From assembly GCA_030734395.1 (NCBI GenBank), contig JAUZTG010000012.1, positions 1,116,001 to 1,180,000 on the forward strand: a stretch of DNA of 64,000 bases, given 5' to 3'. Positions 1 through 11,569 of the stretch are shown piece by piece; position 1 is the stretch's first letter, and the number at the start of each line of letters is the position of its first letter. Position numbers and translations under genes: made by a program. This DNA is from Sarocladium kiliense (lineage: Eukaryota > Ascomycota > Sordariomycetes > Hypocreales > Sarocladiaceae). The notes under the pieces were generated by a model. That model saw nothing but the letters and a program-made list of their open reading frames with translations, did no database searches and had not been told where the DNA came from.

Positions 1-965
1 AAAATAGAGCTAAGTAAAGAGATAAAGGAGATATAAGAGATATAAGTAAGAAAATGAAATAAAAAGAGGTTAAGCTAAGAAAGAGAAAAAATAAGACTAA
101 TAGCATTAAGACCTTCTAGGAGTATTCTATTTAAGTATATAGCTATTTTTAAAGAGTATTAGCTTTTATTTAAGTTAATATTTATAAGAGTCTTATAAGT
201 TTAAGTTAAAATGGGTATTATATTACTTAAAATATAATTTACTTATTATAAATAACAGGTTTTTATAAGTCATGGATTTAATAAAGTAAGCTAGGAAAAG
301 GGCGTAGACTAGGTATACATATTTAATAATAAAGAAAGTTATTAATTAAAGTCAGGTTATTAAATAAGGTCGGGTTATTATAAATATAACTTTAGATTAT
401 TTATTTTAATATTAATATTAGCTTTATACTATTTAACTTAAATTATTTAATAACTTAAATGAATTATAATCTAATCTAAATAACTATAAATGTTATATTA
501 TATAATATTTTTAAGTCTAAAACTAGGCTAAAAATATAGCCTTAGATTAGCCAGAGGCATTTAAGGTAATAATTACTATAATTTTAAGAATATATACTTT
601 ATTATATAATTAGCCTTAAGGTATTTTTAAAACAATAAAATAAATAGACCTTATAAAAACAATAAAATAAAAACAATATAATCTTTTAAATCTAAAAAAA
701 TATAATCAAAAATAATACTTATATAAAATATTAAAAAATTAGAATATAAATAATATAAATTATTAAGCTAAGAAAATATAAGAAAAGGAGTAAAAGGCTA
801 AGAAAAGCTATATTATTTATAATAATTAAAATATAAATCCAAGGCTAGGCTTAAAGGCTAAGATTATTAATTATAAGGTTATAAATATAATTTATAAAAG
901 AGAAAAGTTAAAAATATTTATTAATAAGAAAGAGAAATATTAGATTATTTATATTAAATAGGTAA
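1..965. repeat. AT-rich decayed block, probably RIP-mutated repeat
   Basis: This stretch is almost entirely A and T, with scattered G and very few C, and stop codons in all frames. It contains no credible gene. Such blocks in Pezizomycotina are usually old transposons mutated by repeat-induced point mutation (C to T, mainly at CpA). The switch to normal composition is abrupt, between about 965 and 1010. I see no recognisable transposase or LTR. The RIP origin is inferred from composition alone; a dinucleotide RIP index and a search for less mutated copies would settle it. Confidence 0.75.
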
Positions 966-1663
966 GATAAATAAGAGGCAGTAATACTGCAGCGAGCACC
1001 GTTACCTAAATAAGAGGAGCCGCTAAACTAGAGGCGGCAGCAGCAAGTTCGCGATTACACGCAGCGTCTCCACCCCCGGCCCCCATCACGACAATCGGAG
1101 TCTAGAACAAAAGAGGACTAGACTCCGCATGCACGACATGTTGGAACCAGTTCGGTTTACACAGGCACAGGCACCTGGGTATTCGGCCTCATCCCGACGG
1201 CCAGGAACTTGACGGTTGCAGACGTCCCGTGGCAAATGTTCGAAATCGGAGTCTAGTCCTTTCTCGGACAATGATCAAGAGTTCTTATCCGTATTGGGTG
1301 AATGACAGCCAGGACGCATCAAAACCCTGTAAATGATCGATGGCTTTGGTGCCTCAACGCAAGGCGTCTGATTGGTGCATGGCAACAAGAGCAACCAGGG
1401 ACTATTGTAACCACAGAAAGTTCTTCTGACAACTCCGTCAGGGTCAATGATTTGGCCCCTGATATCATCCTGGCATTCCAGAAATGACCTAGTGTCCGAT
1501 GCTTTGTCCCTCAGGGATGGCCGTGTTGGATGGCCGGAATACACCCTTCTATGGCCCCAGGTGTTCATAAAAGATGCTATGGGCTGTCCATTCAGACCAG
1601 GCTCTACTTTGTTGACACTCTTTCGACATCTTCACTCATCCACCACATGCGACTTCGAGAGCG
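966..1663. promoter_or_regulatory. Upstream region of the ERG5-like gene with three copies of CGGAGTCTAG
   Basis: No gene is supported here. The 10-mer CGGAGTCTAG occurs at 1096-1105, again inverted as CTAGACTCCG at 1118-1127, and again direct at 1247-1256. The first two form a hairpin-capable inverted repeat with a 12-nt spacer. CGG triplets in such arrangement are the kind of half-site that Zn2Cys6 regulators bind. Whether this acts on the P450 gene 400-570 bp downstream is unknown. Confidence 0.4.
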
Positions 1664-3458
1664 ATGGACGTAGTAACAAAAGCCAGGATGGCCTTCTCGG
1701 GAGTCAACAATACTATTGATCTCGGCACAGAAGATGCAACTGGACAGATCAGGAGCTTCATTTCCGATATGCTGTCAGGATGGACGAATTTGCAGCTCTT
1801 CGTCGCCTTCATGCTTGTTTGCATCACATATGATCAGGGTAGGGAATCTTGTCCATGTCTTGACGTTTATAGCTAACAAGGCCTTTTGCAGTTATGTATC
1901 AGTGGAGAAAAGGACCGATCGCTGGCCCTCGGATCAAGATCCCCTTCATGGGACCTTTCCTTCAGGCTCTCTACCCCAAGTGGGAAGAGTACCTTGCTCA
2001 GTGGGCATCAGGGAAGCTCAGCTGCGTGTCCGTCTTCCACAAGTAAGCTGTCTTCAATGACTTTCATTTGTGAACTCGATTGCTGATACCGGGAGCAGGT
2101 TCGTCGTTCTTGCCGCCGATCGAGACCTCGCCTACAAAGTCTTTCGGTCCCCAGCCTACGCATCACCGTGCCTGGTTCCAGTGGCCAAAGACCTCATGCG
2201 ACCCAGTGCCTGGGTTTTCCTCATGGGCAAAGCACATGCTGAGTTTCGTCGAGGCCTAGGGACACTGTTTACGAACAAAGCTCTGAGCATATATCTGCCT
2301 CGACAGGAACGGGTGTACGAGGACTACTTCGACCGCTTTGTCGCCGAGAGCCAGGCCGCTGGCAACAAGCCGATTCCCTTCTTCAAGAGCTTCCGTGAGC
2401 TGAACTGTGGGATCTCGTGCCGTACTTTCTTTGGCGATTACATCTCCGAAGATGCAATCACAGAAATTGCGCAGAACTTCTACATCATCACCGCTGCTTT
2501 GGAGCTGGTTAATGTGCCCTTCGCTGTCCACATCCCTTTCACCAAGCCATGGTGGGGAAAGAGAGTATCTGACAAGGTTCTCGACGAATTCACAGCCTGT
2601 GCTGAGAGATGCAAAGCCAACATGGCGACGGGCGCTCAACCAACATGCACCGTTGATGAATGGGTAGTGCACATGATGGCTTCGGAGGATTATCGGAAGC
2701 GTGTTGCCGCTGGAGAGAAGGATGTCGAGAAGCCGACCAACTTGATTCGCGAGTTTTCCGCGTTCGAGATGGCACAGACTATGTTCACATTCCTCTTCGC
2801 CTCGCAGGACGCCTCCGCCAGTGCAACAATCTGGATATTCCAGATCCTTGCCCAGAGGCCAGACGTGCTGGACAAGGTCAGGGAAGAGAACTTGCGCGTT
2901 CGTGGGGGTGACAAGGATGTTCCCTACACCCTTGAGATCTTTGACAAGTTGACCTACACGAACGCTGTGGTCAAGGAGCTCCTTCGTTGGAGACCGCCGG
3001 TCATCTTTATCCCATACAACGTCGACAAGGATTTCCCCATCACACCTGAGTACACCATCCCCAAGGGATCAATGGTTATGCCCTCAGCGTACCCAGCACT
3101 TCACGACCCGGTAGCGTACCCTGATCCGGAGACATTCGACCCAGACCGGTGGATTACCGGGGACGCTGAGTCGAAGACGAGGAACTGGCTCGTTTTCGGG
3201 TCTGGCGGACATGACTGCCTGGCACGCAAGTATGTGCCGCTGTCTATGGCACTGATGATTGGCAAGGCGGCGATGGGATGGAAGTGGGTGCACCATCCTA
3301 CGCCGTTGTCGGAGAAGATTCGAGTCTTTGCCTGTCTGTTTCCTGAGGTATGGATGTCCCCATCACGAAACTCTTCACGTGATCATGCAAACCAACTAAC
3401 ATCTGCGGAACAGGACGAGTGCCCGTTGGTTTGGAGCCGCCGGGATAAAGATGACTGA
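1664..3458 (+). CDS. ERG5: Cytochrome P450 of the CYP61 family, sterol C-22 desaturase-like (ERG5-like)
   Basis: Four exons: 1664-1838, 1892-2042, 2099-3347 and 3414-3458, giving 539 residues, the usual length for fungal CYP61. CYP61 enzymes insert the C-22 double bond of the ergosterol side chain in the ER membrane. Visible support: a hydrophobic N-terminal anchor (TNLQLFVAFMLVCITY); IPFMGPFLQALYPKW and LSCVSVFHKFVVLA, hallmark CYP61 stretches spelled across exons 2-3; K-helix ELLRWRPP; DPDRW; and the heme loop FGSGGHDCLARKY with the ligand cysteine near residue 482. Residue after the Cys-Leu pair is Ala where Gly is commonest. The last intron (3348-3413) is 66 nt with no in-frame stop, so retention would add 22 residues; splicing gives the expected PEDECPLVW ending. 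Its position beside decayed DNA suggests an extra copy rather than the main ERG5, which cannot be decided here. Confidence 0.88.
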
Positions 3459-4013
3459 GGAAGGCTAAGAGAAGCTGTTCTTATGAGACGAGAAAATGGG
3501 TGGGTGAGGCATAGTATTTAGGAGACGAAATAAAGTGATGTTAAACCCTTGACTGTAGGACACATATTTGGTACTCAATGAGCTATGATGACAGGACTTG
3601 CAAATATTTCAAATATCTAGCTGAATCATAGCCGAACCGCAAATATCATCAGTGTGAGTCCATAAGGTCGTTGAAGAGGCATAATATTTAGAAGATTAAT
3701 AGGCATAATATAACTAAAATTAGGTGTCGAGCACAGGACTGCTGAAGAGTCGAGTCTCTAGCCCTTTCCTTCAGCTTGGCAGGTGCAAGCCAATGGCTTC
3801 GCTGACGGGGAGGGCGATGAGCACAGCCTTGGCCACCTGTTGCACCGATATTTGGTTGTCTGGTTGAGTAAGGCCGGAGGAGATGGCCGGGGTGTCTTAA
3901 GGTAGAGGGGGCGATGCCGTGGGTGTATTTGCCTGAGAAGGCAGAGGAGCAGCGCTATAGTGATTCGGGGCATGTTGTTATTCTTACTAGAGAGCTATTC
4001 TGTCTCTGTCTTA
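3459..4013. other. Gene-free stretch downstream of the P450
   Basis: No supported gene. A segment at about 3506-3530 (gaggcatagtatttaggaga) recurs at 3673-3696 with mostly G-to-A and C-to-T differences, suggesting a small decayed duplication. Short ORFs on both strands show no family resemblance. Confidence 0.4.
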
Positions 4014-4150
4014 GCGACTATCTTGACGACTATCTTAGTACTATCTCGATTACTATTATAGTTGCTATTCGAATGGCTATCATAGTTATTATTTTACTTA
4101 TTATCTTAGTTGCTATTCTACTTGCTATTCTACTTGCTATTCTACTTGCT
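4014..4150 (+). repeat. Array 1 of degenerate 12-bp repeat (GTTGCTATTCTA orientation)
   Basis: About eleven units of a loose 12-bp motif, becoming exact at the right end as CTTGCTATTCTA repeated. The same unit occurs at 12901-13036 in this orientation and inverted at 15083-15131 and 18063-18223. One frame is open across the array and reads as a hydrophobic VAILLAILLA stretch; that is a product of the repeat period and not evidence for a gene. Confidence 0.8.
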
Positions 4151-4702
4151 CTGTCCAAGGGCGAGTGGTCGCCTGCATTGGAGGGAGCCCTGCCGAAGAC
4201 AAATCAGCCTTGCTGTTATCTCCCTGGACTGACAGGCGCAGTGAGGCGGTCTTATCCTCGAGGGGCATTCGCCGAACTGGCCGGCCTGTTTCCCGGTAAT
4301 GCTGGGACCGTAGCAAGACCAGATCCCGAGCAGCAGGCCATCTGTCCAACACTTCCCCCGCATCTTGCCTATTCAACTCGTTCTTGGCGACTCGCCCGAA
4401 GTGTTAGGTGATCACCACAAACTTGCTCTAAGAGGATGTAACGAACTCTTTGTTCCTCTCTCCCCATGTCCGCTACGTATTCTGTCACGGCGAAGTTGGT
4501 GATGGCACAAGCCTCTTACCCGGTCACCCAGGCTGCGAAACTTGTTGAGAAGATTATGCTGGCTCGCCGCCCATGAAACACGTTATATGTATTTCAAGTA
4601 AGAACGGAAACCAAATAAGTAATGGTGTATGACATCTTTATTTGTATCTGTCTCTGTATTTACTTATGTATTTATACACATGTCTTAACGGTCGAAGTTC
4701 TA
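4151..4702. other. Gene-free stretch between array 1 and the rhodopsin-domain gene
   Basis: Short open frames occur on both strands, none with a recognisable domain. The last 100 bases before 4703 are probably 3' UTR and polyadenylation region of the minus-strand rhodopsin-domain gene (AT-rich, with repeated TATTTAT). Confidence 0.4.
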
Positions 4703-6099
4703 CTAGTCTAGATCTCGCCTATCCTGTACAGCACCACGATCACTTGCCCCCTCACGCGCCTCATAACTAACCTCAAACACCTTCGTCCGTACTATACCGC
4801 TGTCATTTCCGCCAGCAATCGATGTAGGATGTTCCAGAATGCTCTTGTCGCTCCCAGTGTCGCCTTCTTCGCGGTTACTAGGGCGGCCAATCCTTGATGA
4901 CGAGACCATGGTCCTTCGCTGAGAGAACTTGGAATTGTTGGCGTTGCCGCTGCGGGCAGTGTTGCCAGCGCCGTAGTCGGAGAGGAAGTATTCCTGTGTG
5001 CTCGCGACGTGCTTGATCAGGACGCGGAGGAAAGGCACAGAGGCGGCGATGATGGTCAAGGTTGGTTCTACGACGCCGAAAATGGAGAGCATGGCTGGCA
5101 GCGTCGTTTAGTTTGTGTTTCAGAGGATAAAAGGAGGAGGTGGTGAAGGGAGGGAGGGATTCACATACGACTAGGCGTGGAGCCAATACGCAGCTCGCTA
5201 AGGTATATGCATTTGACGTACGCGGCCACCGCAGCGCTACGAGGTTTATTAGACCAGAGAAGACTCAGCATATGGCGTTTTGTGAGTCACTTACAAGATG
5301 CCTAGACTCATAGCAAAGGCTATACCAAGCTTCTCTCGCTTATTCATCTGCAACCCGAGGATGATTTTCCATGGGATCAAAGCAAAGCATAAGTCCATGG
5401 TGCCGGAGAAGACTGCAGAAGGACATTCGGTCAGTCAAGAGTGGAAGCACGAGGGAGCAAAGCTGCATGGATCTGGAGCTGAACCTGGCGGCATGGGAAA
5501 CGGGAACGCCAACTCACCACTAACAAAGATGCCAAAGTTGGCATTAAAATCCGCAGGCAAGCAGGTGCCGGGTGTCAATGGCTGCCAACTCTTACGTAGA
5601 GGGCGACAGCCAACCCATTGAAACAAACCGCCCAGGCCGAAGAACACATTGATGAGGATAATGGCGGTCCAGACGAACCGCCGCAGCCATCCCTGGCACA
5701 GAGGGATCAGAGTCAGGCCAAAGGAGACTTTGCTCAGTGACTGAGCGACAATGGCAACAGTTACACCGACAGACCCGAACATGGTGATCTTGTTCAGTGC
5801 TTCAGCGCTCGGTGGGCCGGGGGGAAGTGGCGGTCCGGTGATGGTCACGGTTGTCAAGGCGCAATTGATCATGGTTGCGACCTGTAGAGTCCGATCCAGA
5901 GGGTCAGTAAAGTGAATGTGATGATGAGTAAAGGCTTCGAGGGCAGACTCACCCATGCGACGAGCAGTACCCAGTCGTCCGCCGAGTACTTTGCACCTCG
6001 GAAGCTCTTACAGTAGAAGCGCAGGCCCACGAAGATGGCCGAGATGGCCAAGAAGGTCCATATGACAATGAGCACCGATTGTGCGCTGGGTCCTGCCAT
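4703..6099 (-). CDS. Fungal rhodopsin-domain (SAT4/PTH11-like) integral membrane protein
   Basis: Five exons on the minus strand: 6099-5953, 5881-5518, 5412-5295, 5236-5169 and 5094-4703, with GT-AG introns of 71, 105, 58 and 74 nt, joining to 362 residues. The product has about seven hydrophobic segments: the N-terminal VLIVIWTFLAISAIFVGLRF, a second pair around VGVTVAIVAQS, then FVWTAIILINVFFGLGGLFQW, FSGTMDLCFALIPWKIILGL and GVVEPTLTIIAASVPFLRVL. The first loop ADDWVLLVAW, the CLPADFN loop, LIPWKIILGLQMNKREK and the VEPTLTIIAASVP helix are diagnostic of this fungal family. The tail after the last helix is hydrophilic and serine-rich, probably cytoplasmic. Members include PTH11-like receptors of plant pathogens, but most are uncharacterised and no ligand can be inferred. 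No CFEM domain is seen at the N terminus. Confidence 0.87.
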
Positions 6100-9000
6100 G
6101 ATAGGCGACCTTCTCTGGGTAATTCTGCTCAAAGTCTCAATGCAGCTGCCTCCCTCTCGTTCCGTTCCCAAGTCGAGGGCACCGTCGTTCGAAGACACGT
6201 CGTTGAGAAGGCCCAGGGATGGATCAATCGGCTCCGTGTGGGGGGGCTCGGGATGCCGTATAACGCACTGCACAGTTGTAACCAACGTCGAAAAAGACAG
6301 GAATGTGAGCCAGTGCGGCAATGACGAGGTTGCCAGTGTCCACGTCGAGAGGCGAACACAGCCTCGTACACCAATGCCAGCGCGAGTCACAAGGCAACTC
6401 GAGCGAAAAGAAAACGCGAAGCTGTGCAGAAGCCGAGATAAATGAGAAGTTCCTCGCTCGGACTCCCACAGTATTCCTGCTACGACTGACTATAGTCAGG
6501 TTCTTCCAGCTGAAGGACTATCGTCCCACTCCCCTTCCCCAGCTCCCCCATCCGGCAAACACCACTGCCCTGGCGGCATTCATGCGAATCATTTCATCTC
6601 CAGCAAAGTTAGTTCTGCAAGTCTAGAGCCTGGTCTGGTGGAGTGTCGGGGGTCGCGGGTTCCCAAGCACCGCACGCGCTGGGGGAAGGCTTAACGCCAT
6701 CGAAGAGGTTGGTCCCTGATAGAGTTTCGGCTGATGCGAGCCCTCTGGATGAGCCAGGATTGACGATCAAAGCGCAGATTGATGCCTGACGAAGATCCGA
6801 TCGGGATCATCATGAAGGTTTCAATTCAAATCATCGGCAACGGATTCCCCATCGCCATATGATATGCCCCAGGTAGCTCTGGATGAGTATATCGTAGCAC
6901 ATCTGCGACTCAGACCCCCTGCTGGCGGGCGCCCTACTAGTAGGAAGCCACGCTCGCCCACGGCTGAGGAACGACTCGGGAAGTTGGGGCAATTCTTTGT
7001 GCGCCTCTCCTCCGGAAGTTCTTCGCTGCGCTACAGCAAACCATCGCTCGGACCTCTCGTGTTCATCCGAAGGTCGCCATCGTCTACGCCACAGGAAGCT
7101 GCATCTCCTAGTTCCAAACACACGCTGCAGGAGGAAATCAGGTACATCGCTCCGCACATGCAGCCGCACGTGCTCTAGCCCCTGACTACTTCACTCGCTC
7201 GCTTCCAGCTTCCAAGGTCAAGGCGTCTGTGTCTTGTGTCTCGCGACCGATGTCGCTGCCGCTCCCACCCACTTCGACATGGGACGTGTCGCTTCCGCGC
7301 CAGTTTAGCAAATTCGGGCCGCCGCCATCCTTTGGCTTCCAATTTGGCGAGCATGTCCCGCTATGCCTGTCAAAGTGTCACGCTGTCCAGTCTCGAAGGT
7401 GGGATGGCAAGGACTCCGCTTCCCCTCCCCTCCCGCTAAAGTGCCCAGGCGCAAGTCTATTGCCCATAGAAATCGAACCAAAGCCGCCAACCCGCCAAGA
7501 GAGGAGACAGCGAGACATGTTTTCCGTTGAGTGAATGGATAGACGATTCAATGCTAACAGCCCTGTTTACATTGTCCGAGATGCACTTGCCTAGGATCCG
7601 CCAATGCTTACATTGAATTTACGAAGGGAACCTAGACAAAGTCTCGACGGAGTATGTTGTACCGATTTATACAGTATTTAATGTACGTAGAAGTTAAAGA
7701 TAAGCATTTAGCTTCCCAACTGTCACCCCTAACCCCCTTTTCCACTCCGGAAGCCTCCCGCAAGTCCACAGCCAAACATATTAAGCACGATTAACTATTA
7801 GCACTCCATGAATGCCTATCGCGGCTTCAATCAAAGGTAAAAGACACAACACGCCGTGATGGTTCCTAACTGTCAGGATCTCCCGTTTGCCGATTATGTT
7901 GGTGGCTCTCCCTCAGTGCTCCATTAACAGCTCCGCATCTATGAGTCCCTTCGACTCATGAGCATCACGCCATGCCTAACCCGCCGAGCATAGAATAACA
8001 CCACCATCAGTAAGAATGTCGTAAGGTGACTTGACTTAGCTAGGTGCACCGCTACTTTTCGGCCGACTTGCTATTCAACGACGAGGCTCGCCGCCCATCC
8101 TTTGCAAGTCGCTCTTCGACCACACACTTCAAAAGCGTGGAGGTAGTGCTTAACTAAGGTACCTCTTAAGATACTAATTTAGCCACAATCGAAGAGCGTA
8201 GAAGGGCTAGAGGGCATTCGCCAGGCGGACGGTCTACTGCGTACAACTATACATCCAACCTCAAGGCCGCTCAAGGATATCAGGCTTGCTCCCTCTGTAC
8301 CATAACCTGCGGCTGAGTGTCTATAATTCGTAGGTCTTTAGTGCGATTCAAAGCGAAAAGACTGTTTTATTTTATCCAAACTCATTCAACGTAAGTAGGT
8401 TTGGACTTGCAGATAATATCATTTCCAACAATATCAAAGAATGGATATGTGCTTATGTACCGCATGGAAGACGATGTTTCCCTAATGATCCCATTCCGAT
8501 GATGCAGCTTCAAGAACAAGGCATGGTATTTCCTTTCGCAACTTCCTTACGAAACTAACCGACTCATTGACTACGCATGATACTGACCTATACATATAGA
8601 TCCATGTTCATCAAGGCACATGATCACGAGGCCCACGCGATGAAGCCACATCAAGCTTCCACACTTGACCCGAAATGAGTTAAGCTAACTGCTTTTCTCC
8701 CCTGGACAGTCTCGCAGTACGGCGTCTTATTGCATTATAGAGTCAACATCCCTTCGCAGCCGCTCCCCAAGGGAGAGCAGGGCAAGGGCCAAAAGGGGCC
8801 TCTACCACCAAGACCTGTGAGAGTCCAGATTGGCTGCTACTCCGCAAGCTGTTTAATAACAAGAGCCTCATTGGCAAAAGGGATGAAAGTAGCCGCACGC
8901 AATACTGTGAAGCATTGTATTGATCCTTTCTCGCCACTGCAAGCTGAGCGGCCAATAGTGGATGACCGTCGTTAAGCGCCTAGAACCTCTGCGTTCTGAA

Positions 9001-10883
9001 GACATTCTGTTATCGCTAGGCCCACGAAAAGTGATTCAGTTAGCCAAACCCACTATTGCAACCCAGAAGGGCCTCCAGAGACTCTATACAAACGTTGCAT
9101 CATCATCGGAGACTGCTGAATGGGGCACAGATACTACCCAAGCATGTGTTCACTAACAGGCTGGACCCTGTTGTTGCGCCGCCTAAGCTAGCACCGTCAC
9201 GCGAACTGAGACGCTATGGACAGCCAAGCCTTTATCTACACTACGGAAAGATTGGGTCAGACTAGTCTCTGTTCACAACAATTGCAGCAAATATCGACGC
9301 TGGAATGCTTAAGTCTTTCTCCTGCAGCAGGGGCGCTTAGGTTTAGCTATGAGAGGTGACCGAGATGGCCTTGAGAACAGCAAAGTAAGGGGATAATAAT
9401 TAATAGTAGAGTTGTCAAGATGAGCCGGCGGAATTTAACTTTAGCTCGAGGAGGATGCCTGTGGAAGAAAGTTGGACGGTGGCGACGATTCCGACGAACC
9501 CAAGTAATGCCAAGAACGATAGCGCCTTGACGCCTCGGTCCCTATGGGTTAGTAATGCACTACAAGTCACGGTGCGGCCGCCGGGACAGATGTATGCTTG
9601 CTTCAACTCACTGACAACACCCTTATAAGTAGACTAAGTTTGGCCAAGTAGTAGGAGGACTGAGTGTTTGCACGATTGCAACGGTGGCCGCAAGGACCGT
9701 GGTTGCAATGAAGCGGGATATTATTGAGCTAAAAGAGCGACGAAGTAGATAATATGAATAGAACAGAAACGGCGTAACAAAACAAGGTATGGATGGTCGA
9801 GGAATGGCGACTTATAAACACTCACTTGAATCTTAAGCCTTTGTAGGACTGTGCTACAGCTTGTACTTCCCAAGAGACGGGATGTTTGTTCCTGACCTTA
9901 AAAGGTCTCACTGCTACCGAAACTCGCCGACCTTGGCATATGCAGCCACCATCTCACTTCAACGCTCAGGCCCGATGATATATTTCAGAGTCAAGGCGTG
10001 TCATGCGACGTCCTCAAAGGTAACTTTGTTAGTCCTAGGATTTAGTTATTTGATCGCTGCGTCCGACAATCCGCGGTGGAGGGACATAGTCGCGGTGTCC
10101 AATATGATCGTACTCGGGGGGTGGTGCGATGGTGCAAGTCAATGACTCAGGAGACGCAGGATCTGTAGGCAAAGCAGAGCCCTGGGCCACCTGCGCCCTA
10201 CAGCAGATGCACAGAATCATTATAATTATTTTGGATATCGTATGAGCTTACCCACGGTCTGGCAGACAGGAAAGCATTATGATCTTGCCTGTTGAGCACT
10301 CCAATTACGTAGATTCGGAGTGGAGAGTAGTAGCAAACATGCAAGCTTGGTGTTGAACAGTCACGGGTCCCTCGCGGGAGCAAGTAGGGTATTTATTCCT
10401 GAGGGCAACAGGACCTAGAAGATTTGAGAACGGCAGAGCAAGCTCGCCTTCAACTGGGTCGCTGAGCGATATGCCAGTCCGTGCCAGCAACTGTACATAG
10501 GGGTACGTGATGATCCGCCCGGCCCTGGTGACTACGTCAGGACACTTTGATCCTGTGATAACTGAACATGATGCTATTCATCAAATGTGGGGGGCCTTTC
10601 AAGACGTGATGCCCAACACCCCGCCCGCGAAATCAATACAAAAACGCCCCTCGTGTGATCTTCACCGCTGCTTCCTTTAAGTTATCTAACCATAATAACG
10701 TGGCCTGCGAAATCGGCACTGGCGCTTTTAGCGATTTCTTTTTCGTAGCGGTGATACTACCTGTCATCCGTACTCACGGACCCATGTTACACCGATCCCT
10801 CAATAGGTCGTGTGCATGATCGCTCAGAGGATGAGTCATTCATTAAAGGAATAAATAGTTCTTCGGGTTTTCCACACATTCTC
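6100..10883. other. Gene-poor region of about 4.8 kb
   Basis: Base composition is normal but no gene model is convincing on either strand. Short frames near 6850-7180, 7230-7530, 8730-9150 and 9860-10145 lack family resemblance and overlap each other on opposite strands. A perfect 7-bp inverted repeat ATGAGTC/GACTCAT lies at 7941-7959. The region may hold decayed genes or noncoding transcripts. The last 500 bases are the likely promoter of the ELO-like gene, with an AT-rich TATA-like stretch near 10850-10860. Confidence 0.4.
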
Positions 10884-10952
10884 ATGGCACTAGCTCTATC
10901 ATCATCAAGTCGCTTTTCTCCTTACATCTATCTTGTCTCCAGTGATGCATAA
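10884..10952 (+). promoter_or_regulatory. Upstream ORF overlapping the start of the ELO-like gene
   Basis: An ATG at 10884 opens a 22-codon frame that closes with TAA at 10950-10952. The final A of that stop is the first base of the main ATG (TAATG overlap). This geometry is known to allow termination-reinitiation and could dampen or regulate translation. Whether the mRNA includes this ATG is unknown. Confidence 0.4.
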
Positions 10953-11569
10953 TGGCGCCCTTAACAACCATGCGTGAACTCGTCACCTTCACCACCTTAT
11001 CCACCACAGCATGGCTGACTTTACACCTATATGTATGCTATAACGGGCCAATTCCATCCTCCAGAGCAATCATCAAGCTCAACAGCTGGTTCTACGCCAC
11101 CGTCTCCTTTATAATGATGGTCATTGTCGTCATATCAACCACGGAAACACAAGCCTCCGCCATGCGATACGCCTACCATCTCTCCAAGTTTTACGAATTT
11201 CTCGATATCCTCCTAGTTTGCGCCTCTGGAGGCTCAATCAATTTGCACTTTGGTTTCCATCACCTCACGACGCCTTATTTAACTCTAATCCGATTCCTTA
11301 ACCATTATGAAGGCTGGCGCGCGTTCACTGCGTTAAACACATTCCACCATGTTTTAATGTACACATATTTCGGAGGGGCAGCCATAGTTAGGCCTTTGTT
11401 ACCGTGGACGGGCATGTCTCAACTGCTTGTTGGTCTAGGAGTTGATATTGTCGTTGGAATGGGCAAGTACACACGTGGCGAGGAACTTTGGCCGAACATT
11501 GTGTCAGGCTGTTTTCTCGGCATCTACCTTGTGCTGAGTTTGCGAGACTTGAGGGAAAGTCGGGTTTAA
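10952..11569 (+). CDS. Short ELO-family (fatty acid elongase-like) membrane protein
   Basis: An intronless frame of 205 residues. ELO proteins are ER condensing enzymes that extend very-long-chain fatty acids. Family hallmarks seen: LSKFYEFLDILL, matching the conserved SKxxEFxDT region; a histidine box spelled LHFGFHH around residue 108; and NTFHHVLMYTYF, equivalent to the conserved NxxVHxxMYxYY helix. Several hydrophobic helices surround these. Odd points: the His box has three residues between the first His and the His pair, where canonical ELO has two, and the protein is shorter than typical fungal ELOs (270-350 residues). It may be a divergent ELO-like family or a trimmed copy. It is intact while nearly everything for the next 7 kb is broken. 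Confidence 0.65.
   Translation: MAPLTTMRELVTFTTLSTTAWLTLHLYVCYNGPIPSSRAIIKLNSWFYATVSFIMMVIVVISTTETQASAMRYAYHLSKFYEFLDILLVCASGGSINLHFGFHHLTTPYLTLIRFLNHYEGWRAFTALNTFHHVLMYTYFGGAAIVRPLLPWTGMSQLLVGLGVDIVVGMGKYTRGEELWPNIVSGCFLGIYLVLSLRDLRESRV

Noticed and set aside
3914..4411. 165-residue frame with a hydrophobic VAILLAILLA stretch
   Set aside because: The hydrophobic part is the 12-bp repeat array read in its only open frame, and the flanks are not protein-like.
6640..6680. gggttcccaagc looked like a tRNA T-loop
   Set aside because: No matching acceptor stem or anticodon arm. I found no convincing tRNA or rRNA anywhere in the window.
9418..9910. Minus-strand set of hydrophobic segments with good splice signals (RFIATTVLAATVAIVQTLS and ALSFLALLGFVGIVATVQL)
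   Set aside because: The joined frame contains a TAA and no start or family was found. It may be another relic membrane gene, but support is too thin.
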